Origin: Cytophagales bacterium
Lineage (GTDB): Bacteria > Bacteroidota > Bacteroidia > Cytophagales > Cyclobacteriaceae
Length of the DNA: 17,214 bases
Assembly: GCA_003541895.1 (NCBI GenBank)
Contig: DPLR01000295.1
Location: 1 to 17,214 of the forward strand
Direction of reading: 5' to 3'
Shown: one piece after another, positions 6,303-12,971 of the stretch
How the letters are laid out: each line of letters begins with the position of its first letter
Numbering within the stretch: the stretch's first letter is position 1
Position numbers and translations under genes: made by a program
The notes under the pieces: generated by a model
Told to the model about the DNA's origin: nothing
The model's database searches: none
What the model saw: the letters and a program-made list of their open reading frames with translations, nothing else

Positions 6303-7152
6303 GCTTTGCCTCCTTTCTTTCGTTTACAACCAAAAGATTGCAAGGCATGTCCGCAAAAATATATTCAAGGTCGTGCGGAAAAATCCGATCGAAAAAAGAG
6401 AGTCTTCGTTGAGGTGCACCTACTACCAAAAGATCAGCCTGCTTGCGTTCAACAAATCGCCTTAGTTCAAAACCAGATTTGCCGGCCAGCATTTTAATAT
6501 TGATTTTGGTTTTTGCGTGAGGAATTCTTGCCAAAATTTTTTCTACAGCTTCAATTTCTTCGCGCACTAAATTCTGTTTGTTCTCATTGTACTCCTGCGC
6601 TGTGAGCTGTTCGTTAGCCGTTAAGGTAAGTCCCATCATTTTTAATTCGCGTACAACATGAACCCACGATGAACTTTCCTTCTCTGAAATATAACAAGCC
6701 ATAGCAATAGCCAATTCTATGTGCGCACTGTCTTCTGCATTGACAACAAGTTGTTGCAATGGTTTTGGTTGAAGTGATGGACTGTTGACCATGTAAACAG
6801 AACATTCTGATTTGCGCATAATAGCTCTGGCAACGGAACCGATGTATCGCTGCAACACGTTTTCCCTTTTTAGAGCTCCAGCCACCAGAAGGTCAATATT
6901 TTTCTCGCGGCACGCCTTGAGAATTTCTTTTTCAGGTTTGCCTGTTCGCCAAACTACTTTGTACCCCGAAACGTTGACTTCCTCAGCCAGCTTCATGATT
7001 TTCTTTTCTTCTTTCTCGCCATCTTCACTCACATGAATTAAAATCAATTCCGCCTCAAAAATCCTGGCCAATCGTGCAGCCTCGGTAAGCATGGCAGCCG
7101 CTGTGGGGGAGAACGCGATCGCTAAACCAACCTTATTGATGCTAAGATTCAT
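6295..7152 (-). CDS. Tandem universal stress protein (two UspA domains)
   Basis: This 285-residue cytosolic protein consists of two Usp domains (about 1-145 and 150-280). Domain 1 shows LILIHVSEDGE, NIDLLVAGALKREN and RYIGSVARAIM. Domain 2 has LLVVGAPQRR and PCNLLVV. The ATP-binding signature GxxG-9x-G(S/T) is degenerate. In domain 1 the spacing is exact (G92, then G105-S106), but the second glycine is Lys95. In domain 2 the last glycine position is Phe and no GS follows. ATP binding may therefore be weak or lost. The gene is the first of an operon with the antiporter, with 8-nt overlap; Usp domains are often fused to or encoded with ion transporters, so a regulatory role on the antiporter is a reasonable inference. 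It is divergent from the kinase gene. Confidence 0.9.
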   Translation of the reverse strand: MNLSINKVGLAIAFSPTAAAMLTEAARLARIFEAELILIHVSEDGEKEEKKIMKLAEEVNVSGYKVVWRTGKPEKEILKACREKNIDLLVAGALKRENVLQRYIGSVARAIMRKSECSVYMVNSPSLQPKPLQQLVVNAEDSAHIELAIAMACYISEKESSSWVHVVRELKMMGLTLTANEQLTAQEYNENKQNLVREEIEAVEKILARIPHAKTKINIKMLAGKSGFELRRFVERKQADLLVVGAPQRRLSFFDRIFPHDLEYIFADMPCNLLVVNERKEAKRG

Positions 7153-7174
7153 ACCTTAAAATAACACGGATGAT

Positions 7175-7207
7175 TTTGTTCTCCATCATATTTGAAGAAT
7201 ATCTTTG
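7175..7207 (+). promoter_or_regulatory. Candidate Bacteroidota promoter of the histidine kinase gene
   Basis: A TTTG at 7175-7178 (-33 type) and TATCTTTG at 7200-7207 (exact TAnnTTTG, -7 type) are separated by 21 nt, inside the spacing seen for this phylum's primary sigma factor. The -7 box ends 5 nt before the ATG at 7213, so transcription would begin at or beside the start codon, giving a leaderless or nearly leaderless mRNA. Confidence 0.45.
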
Positions 7208-7212
7208 CAGGT

Positions 7213-8493
7213 ATGTTATCCCGGCTTAAAAAAGTGCCTATTCTTTTAGAGAAAGAGACCTTTGCCTCACGAAATACTTATAAGCGAGCCGTGCTTCGTG
7301 GCCAATTAAGTCTGTTGGGAATATTGGTCGGCATGATTTATACATTACTTGATCTTTCCAATAACTTATACGTTAGCCTTCCCTTTTATTTCTTTTTGAT
7401 TTCTCTTTGCGCCATCGTCTTTTGGATCAATCGCATTGGGAAATATTTTTTGGCTAACGTTATTTTTCTTCTCGTCTTACTTTTTCTGATTTATGTCTTT
7501 GCAGATAATGATCACAACCACACCGGTGTGGGTACCTATTTCATTATGTATGGATTGATTGCTTTAACGCTGACAGGTTATGAAAATCTAAGATGGGGTT
7601 TATTTTTCTGTGCCTTGGCTTTGGTTGGCTTTTTTATTGCCTACTACGTGGAGTTGCCTCCGATTATTCACCGGGTAAATTATTCTGGGAATTACGTCAA
7701 CGTTTCTTATTTCACCAATTTCTTTGTTTCGTTTTTGGTGGCTTTGCTTCTTTTGTTTTTTTCGATGAACATCAACTACAAAACGGAGCAAGACCTTATG
7801 CTAAACAATCAGTTGTTGGCGAAGACAAATCAAGAGTTAGATCGATTTGTTTATAGTGCCTCTCATGATTTACGAGCACCACTCAGTTCAATATTGGGGT
7901 TGATTGAAATTGCGCAACGCAGCGATGACGCCAATGAAGTAAAGCATTGCCTTGAACTAATGAAAATGCGCATAGCCGATTTGGATTCGTTCATCCGCGA
8001 GATTATTGATTACTCTCGCAACTCACGTCAGGAAATTCGAGTTGAAAATTTTTTGCTTTACGAACTAGTGGATGAAGTAATTAACGCTCTTAAGTTTGGC
8101 GATGGTATGAAAAATATTTCAATAAAAAATTTAGCGCCAAAAGATCTGAAGATAAACACCGACCGCTCACGAGTAAAAGTGATTCTGACAAATCTGATCG
8201 GCAATTCTTTAAAATACAGGAACCAACGCCACGACCACCCCGAAGTAATTATCAAAGGAGGAGTGAATGGAAATTCGCTCAAGATGCAAGTTGAAGATAA
8301 TGGTATTGGCATCATGGCCGAGCACTTGCCAAAAATATTTGAAATGTTTTACCGTGCCTCTGAAAAATCGGAAGGCTCGGGTTTAGGATTATACATCGTA
8401 AAAGAAACACTCGATAAACTGAATGGCAAAATTGACGTGAAGTCCACCTATGGACTTGGCTCAACATTCACTTTCGAAATTCCAACTTCGTAA
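7213..8493 (+). CDS. Membrane sensor histidine kinase with six TM helices
   Basis: This 426-residue protein is a probable sensor kinase. The N-terminal half has about six hydrophobic segments (roughly residues 29-50, 58-77, 80-101, 108-126, 130-152, 172-197) with only short loops and no PAS, HAMP or periplasmic sensor domain. After a short linker comes the dimerisation/phosphoacceptor helix YSASHDLRAPLSS with His218. The HATPase domain follows: N-box NLIGNSLKY (N327, N331), G1 box VEDNGIGI (D362), F box IFEMFYRA and G2 box GSGLGLYIV. All catalytic boxes look intact. No response regulator is adjacent, so it is an orphan within the window. The ATG at 7213 is preferred over a TTG at 7192, which would place the start upstream of the TATCTTTG box. 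It ends 3 nt from the convergent PorP/SprF-family gene. Confidence 0.9.
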   Translation: MLSRLKKVPILLEKETFASRNTYKRAVLRGQLSLLGILVGMIYTLLDLSNNLYVSLPFYFFLISLCAIVFWINRIGKYFLANVIFLLVLLFLIYVFADNDHNHTGVGTYFIMYGLIALTLTGYENLRWGLFFCALALVGFFIAYYVELPPIIHRVNYSGNYVNVSYFTNFFVSFLVALLLLFFSMNINYKTEQDLMLNNQLLAKTNQELDRFVYSASHDLRAPLSSILGLIEIAQRSDDANEVKHCLELMKMRIADLDSFIREIIDYSRNSRQEIRVENFLLYELVDEVINALKFGDGMKNISIKNLAPKDLKINTDRSRVKVILTNLIGNSLKYRNQRHDHPEVIIKGGVNGNSLKMQVEDNGIGIMAEHLPKIFEMFYRASEKSEGSGLGLYIVKETLDKLNGKIDVKSTYGLGSTFTFEIPTS

Positions 8494-8496
8494 AAC

Positions 8497-9390
8497 TTAC
8501 AAACCTGTTTTGGAGTGATTGTGACTACTGAGCACATCCAACGAAACAGCGAGACTCACTTCATGTGTTGTAAAATTCAATGCAGAATTTTTACCGGGCA
8601 ACTCAAATACATAACCCAATCGGTAGTTACTCATTACTGCCTGCACTAACAAACCATACGTGTTGAGTTTACGAGTGAATACTCCTGCTGTATAAAGTTT
8701 ATTGAAAACAAAATTTGCGTTTATATCCGCTGAGATTGGTGTGCCTCCAGTTGCACGAATTAAAGTTGACGGTTTAAACTGGATGCGATCGCTTAAATAA
8801 AAAAGGTATGATCCATACAGATAAAAATTTTGGCCATAGACCTGTATGCTCTGACCACCCTGGCTCACTGTAGATGGTAACATCCTGGGCACCGATAAGC
8901 TTAATGTATATCGATCGCTTTGTAATAAAACACCCACGCCTGTGTTGAATTTTGTTTCTGTGAATTGAGCAAATGCTGGGTCTGGATTGTTCAGTACTCG
9001 CACCGCGTTGGGGTCGGTGGCAAAACGAGTAAAGCCTGCTTGCATCCCGAAAGAAAAAGTACTGTTTGTTAGTTTAATCCGATAGGCAAAAGTTCCTCCA
9101 TATTGAGTTGTCTTGATATCACCTAGTTGATCTTGCAATACGATGAGGCCCGCGCCAATTTTATTCTGCATCAGTGCTATGTGGCCATTTGCACTAAATG
9201 TAGTTGGGCCACCTTCAATGCCCGACCACTGCGAACGATACGCTACAGAACCATAAAGCCGTTCGGTGCTCCCCGCGAATGCAGGATTGATCAGCATTGG
9301 GTTATTGTAGTATTGGGAGTAAAGAGGGTCTTGCTGAGCAAGAGCTTTGCTGACCAAAAGAGACAAGATTACGATAGGTATAAATTTCAT
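8497..9390 (-). CDS. PorP/SprF family type IX secretion system membrane protein
   Basis: This 297-residue outer-membrane protein has a signal peptide at about 1-18 (MKFIPIVILSLLVSKALA). It is followed by the family hallmark QQDPLYSQYYNNPMLINPA, then AFAGSTERLYGSVAYRSQW. The remainder is a series of strand-like segments, consistent with the PorP/SprF beta-barrel. In Flavobacterium johnsoniae, SprF is needed for secretion of the type B T9SS substrate SprB, and such genes commonly follow their substrate gene. Here it lies 39 nt downstream of the GloVer-repeat protein, itself downstream of the FG-GAP protein, both with type B sorting domains. It is therefore the likely dedicated partner of one or both. 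The core T9SS genes are not in the window. Confidence 0.92.
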   Translation of the reverse strand: MKFIPIVILSLLVSKALAQQDPLYSQYYNNPMLINPAFAGSTERLYGSVAYRSQWSGIEGGPTTFSANGHIALMQNKIGAGLIVLQDQLGDIKTTQYGGTFAYRIKLTNSTFSFGMQAGFTRFATDPNAVRVLNNPDPAFAQFTETKFNTGVGVLLQSDRYTLSLSVPRMLPSTVSQGGQSIQVYGQNFYLYGSYLFYLSDRIQFKPSTLIRATGGTPISADINANFVFNKLYTAGVFTRKLNTYGLLVQAVMSNYRLGYVFELPGKNSALNFTTHEVSLAVSLDVLSSHNHSKTGL

Positions 9391-9429
9391 GTTAAGTTTT
9401 CTTTTTGATATTATTTTTCGTCAGCATAA

Positions 9430-12400
9430 TTATTGTCTCCGAAGGGAAATGAATCCCGTCTTTGTTTTCTTTCCACTTGCAAATTCTATTCGGTAGAAAT
9501 AAACTCCTGAAGGGAGTGCACTTCCACCATCGCTCTCGCCCGTAAATTTTACTGAGGAATTATTGTAGTTCTCACCATGCCAGACTTGATTCTCCCATCG
9601 ATCGAAAATGTAAACTGAATTGGTTTTAGTATCGGGAAGAACATCTATGTACTCTACAACTAAAGATGGGTTTTTGCCACTTGGAGATATGCCGTTATAG
9701 ACTACAATATCTCCAACTACTTCTATAAAGATCTGTTGTGTTGCACAAGCGCCAGCTTTATCGCAGGCTTTAATAGTTAGTGAATCTTTTCCTGCATACG
9801 CAACATCAGCGTAATCAACCGTCAAAACCCCCAACGAATTAATGGATGCTGTGCCGTGTACAGGAGGCACAATTACTTCTAAAGAAGAAGTATCTAGATC
9901 ATTATTTGGGGTTGAAATAAGAGAAATTAAATTCACTGATGCGGAAGCCCCAATTTGTGTTACAACTTTTGTTGAGCTTATAGTCGGAGGGTTGGCTGAG
10001 ACGCATGTTATCAGCGCCTGCCAATCGGTAGAAAAATTATCTTGCCACAAAAACTCAAAAGTTAATTCGCCCCCTGATCCTGTCGCAGTAATATCTGACG
10101 GCAAAGAATTTCCTGTTAATGACGCCACCTGAGGCGATGAAGTTGTGGGTCCATCGTACACATTCAAAATATCGCCTGCTGAAAAGGAAGAAAAAGAAAC
10201 TTTGATTTTATCTCCAGAATTCACGGGCACAAAAGTTTCAATGTGATCATTCGTATCATTGGGCGCATCGAAAGAAACATTGCAGGCTTGAATGGTTCCA
10301 TCAGTCATAGCTGTTTGTGTTGTGACTGTAAAGTCAGTTGTAGATGTAGCTGTGGTTCCGTTAGCGGTTACTGAAATCAGACCGGTTGTTGCCCCACTGG
10401 GAACAACAACAATTAGTGAGTCTATTGTGCTACGCTTTACAGTTGCAGTTACGCCATTAAACTTAACAACATTGTTTGCTGGGGTGAGGTCAAAGTCAGT
10501 TCCTGTAATTGTAACATAAGAACCAACCACTCCATTATCAGGCGAAAAACCTGATATACTGACGAAGGGAGTTAGGGTTGTTTTGAACATGATACCTGCG
10601 CTATTTACTCCGCCACTGTTGGTCATTCCATAGAGAAAACTTCCGTTGATCAACAATGAACTCATCGGGTTCTGTCCATCAACAAAGTTCATGAACTTTT
10701 GAAAGCCAGTTCCATCCGGTTTGATTCTAAAGAGCGTGCCCCATGAACCAGTGTACCCATAACCAGAAGGTGCACCATTATATTCTGTAACTCCGTACAA
10801 ATACCCGCTATTCGGAATCAAAGCTCCTCGTGGCTCTGATCCACTGGTGGTTGATTCAAAATCAAAAAGTTTAGAGGGGCTTGTTCCATCCGTCTTAACT
10901 TTAATAATGGTCCCGTTGCCGTTTGCACCCCCGCTGATAGCCATAGCATATAAAAAAGTGCCATCGTAATAAAGTTCACTCGAAGGTGTGTCGCCAAAAT
11001 TGGGTCCGTCAAAATCAATGACTTTTAAATATCCGGTTCCGTCTGGTTTGATTTTGAAAATCGTTCCATTGCTTGTGGAGCCATAAGAGGATGTTCCATA
11101 GAGGAAAGTTCCATCAGAAATAAGTGAACCCTGAGGATATGCTCCATTGGAAGTATTATCGAAATCAAGAATTTTTGTTAACCCCGTTCCGTCAGGTTTA
11201 ATTTTAATTATCGTTCCAAATCCATACTGCCCACCCTGATTTGACATCGCGTATAAAAATGTGCCATCAGACAAAAGAGAACCATAAGGATATGATCCGT
11301 TAACCTGATCAAAATCGTACAAGTTGGTGAAGCTTGAGCCATCAGGTTTGACTTTGAAAATAATTCCAAAGTCATTTAGTCCACCTGAATTTGTCATTCC
11401 ATAAAAGAAAGTCCCATCATAGATAAGCGAGCCATTTGGGTTTCGTCCGCTGTTTACTCCATCAAAATCAAAGAGGCTAGTGTATCCGCTTCCGTCTGGC
11501 TTTACTTTGAAAATATTTCCGAAATTGCTGAGCCCTCCGATGCTGGTCATCCCATAAAGAAATGTGCCATCAGAAAACAGAGAGCCATTGGGGGTGCTGC
11601 CATTGCGTTGAAAGTAATGAAACTTATTGTAGCCACTTCCATTGGCATTGATTGAAAAAAGCGTGCCCACATAACCAATGCCTGTGCCGTCATCTCCAGA
11701 CCTTGTTCCGTATAATGTTGTTCCTATCATGGATAAACTGCCTTCCGGAATTCCTCCGTATTCACTAACATCGAAATCCAAAATTTTTACAAATTCAGTT
11801 CCATCAGGCATTATCTTAAAGGCAGTGCCAACACTATTTGCACCACCCGAAGAAGTTGTACCATAAAGGAGTGTGCCGTCTGAAATAAGAGAACCATAAG
11901 GTGTTCCTCCAGTCGTATTATCTAAATCAAGTAATGTAGAAAAAGCTGTTCCGTCTGGGGCGATTCTGAATATTGTTCCTGAAGAAAACTGCCCACCCTG
12001 ACTTGTCATGCCATAGAGGTATGTGCCGTCACCAATTAATGAATTGCCAAAAGGACCACCACCATGAGTGAGGTCAAAATTTTTCAGGTTTGAAAAACCT
12101 GTTCCATCGGGTTTAATCCTAAAAATGCTACCGTAGGGGTTGGCTGATCCGTTATTTGTCATTCCGTATAGGTAAGTATTGTCAAAATAAAGAGTACCAT
12201 AGGGATGACCTCCGCTAACGAAGTAATCAAAATCAAAGAGATCGGTAAAGCCCGTTCCATCGGTATTTATTTTAAAGACTGTTCCAGAGCCTTTTGCTCC
12301 GCCACCAGTGGTCATTCCGTAAAGTGAGGTTCCATCTGAAATCAGAGACCCATAAGGTGTTGCACCAGACGTAGCAAAAGAAAAATCAAAAAGTTTCGCG

Positions 12401-12804
12401 AAGCCTGTTCCGTCTGTTTTCAGTTTAAAAATTGTTCCATTGTCGTTTGCCCCACCAGAAGCTGCCATTCCATAAAGAAATGTTGATCCATCATAAAAAA
12501 GCGATCCGTAAGGATTGCTCCCATTCGCTCCGTCAAAATCGAGCAGCTTGGTAAAACCAGTGCCATCCGGTTTGATTTTATAGATTGTACCAAGATGGTT
12601 TACTCCTCCTCCAAAAGTCATTCCATAGAGAAATGTACCATCAGTAATTGGCGCACAAGGGCGGTGACCAAGAGTGGTTCCAAAGTCAAGGAGCTTGGTG
12701 TACTGAGCAAAAGAATTGTTCGATAAAAGTTGCGTTACAGCAAACAGCACAACGCACGAAATCAATCTGTGAAATTTATAGGTGGCCAATCTTTTGAAAT
12801 CCAT
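9430..12804 (-). CDS. GloVer-repeat / IPT / CUB-like surface protein with T9SS type B sorting domain
   Basis: This 1124-residue secreted protein has a signal peptide at 1-34 (LISCVVLFAVTQLL, then SNNSFAQ). Fourteen repeats of about 50 residues fill 35-745, each with the pattern LLDFD..G..PYGSL..DGTFLYGMT..GG...GTIFKIKPDGTG, the GloVer type (TIGR03803), which should build beta-propeller blades. Then come an IPT/TIG domain (about 746-828), a CUB-like domain (about 830-935: GDKIKVSFSSFSAGDILNVY), an all-beta domain with ACDKAGAC (about 940-1030) and the type B sorting domain (about 1031-1124: IFDRWENQVWHG, LPSGVYFYRIEF, GFISLRRQ). The frame is open to an ATG at 12975 that overlaps the upstream stop as ATGA. 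The 57 residues so added have no signal-peptide logic, so I start at 12804. Ligand and function are unknown. Confidence 0.88.
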   Translation of the reverse strand: MDFKRLATYKFHRLISCVVLFAVTQLLSNNSFAQYTKLLDFGTTLGHRPCAPITDGTFLYGMTFGGGVNHLGTIYKIKPDGTGFTKLLDFDGANGSNPYGSLFYDGSTFLYGMAASGGANDNGTIFKLKTDGTGFAKLFDFSFATSGATPYGSLISDGTSLYGMTTGGGAKGSGTVFKINTDGTGFTDLFDFDYFVSGGHPYGTLYFDNTYLYGMTNNGSANPYGSIFRIKPDGTGFSNLKNFDLTHGGGPFGNSLIGDGTYLYGMTSQGGQFSSGTIFRIAPDGTAFSTLLDLDNTTGGTPYGSLISDGTLLYGTTSSGGANSVGTAFKIMPDGTEFVKILDFDVSEYGGIPEGSLSMIGTTLYGTRSGDDGTGIGYVGTLFSINANGSGYNKFHYFQRNGSTPNGSLFSDGTFLYGMTSIGGLSNFGNIFKVKPDGSGYTSLFDFDGVNSGRNPNGSLIYDGTFFYGMTNSGGLNDFGIIFKVKPDGSSFTNLYDFDQVNGSYPYGSLLSDGTFLYAMSNQGGQYGFGTIIKIKPDGTGLTKILDFDNTSNGAYPQGSLISDGTFLYGTSSYGSTSNGTIFKIKPDGTGYLKVIDFDGPNFGDTPSSELYYDGTFLYAMAISGGANGNGTIIKVKTDGTSPSKLFDFESTTSGSEPRGALIPNSGYLYGVTEYNGAPSGYGYTGSWGTLFRIKPDGTGFQKFMNFVDGQNPMSSLLINGSFLYGMTNSGGVNSAGIMFKTTLTPFVSISGFSPDNGVVGSYVTITGTDFDLTPANNVVKFNGVTATVKRSTIDSLIVVVPSGATTGLISVTANGTTATSTTDFTVTTQTAMTDGTIQACNVSFDAPNDTNDHIETFVPVNSGDKIKVSFSSFSAGDILNVYDGPTTSSPQVASLTGNSLPSDITATGSGGELTFEFLWQDNFSTDWQALITCVSANPPTISSTKVVTQIGASASVNLISLISTPNNDLDTSSLEVIVPPVHGTASINSLGVLTVDYADVAYAGKDSLTIKACDKAGACATQQIFIEVVGDIVVYNGISPSGKNPSLVVEYIDVLPDTKTNSVYIFDRWENQVWHGENYNNSSVKFTGESDGGSALPSGVYFYRIEFASGKKTKTGFISLRRQ
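10567..12702 (-). repeat. Fourteen tandem GloVer-type coding repeats
   Basis: The unit is about 150 nt / 50 aa. By reading the protein I count 14 units, beginning directly after the signal peptide (YTKLLDF) and ending at MFKTTLTP. Units 7 and 13 carry insertions (around GDDGTGIGYVG and GAPSGYGYTGSWG) and unit 14 is shortened at its C-terminal end. The DNA of the units has clearly diverged, so this is an old protein repeat rather than a recent DNA amplification. Confidence 0.85.
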
Positions 12805-12971
12805 TTTATCTTGATTGATGGTAAGTAAAGTCAAATTCATTGAGCGGTAAGCTCTAAAATTTGAAATTACAGATTTGCCAACAATTCTAAAATCAGAAAT
12901 GGCAAAACCACATTTTGGATTGAATATAACAAAGAATGAATCCGTCATGAAGGTCCTAGCATTCATCCTGA
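12805..12971 (-). other. Spacer between the two giant genes, no clear signals
   Basis: This 167-bp stretch separates the stop of the FG-GAP gene from the preferred ATG of the GloVer gene. It stays open in the GloVer frame up to an ATG at 12975. I found no exact TAnnTTTG box and no strong hairpin on the minus strand, so readthrough from the upstream gene is the simplest expression route for the downstream two genes. Confidence 0.4.

Noticed and set aside
7192..7212. TTG start giving a 433-aa kinase
   Set aside because: The ATG at 7213 is a better codon and follows a full promoter match whose -7 box would otherwise be inside the gene.
10567..12702. Regular ~150-nt spaced similar words (GTTCCATC.GGTTT type) that could suggest a CRISPR or satellite array
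   Set aside because: They are the coding copies of the DGTG motif in GloVer repeats; units diverge and the frame is open throughout.
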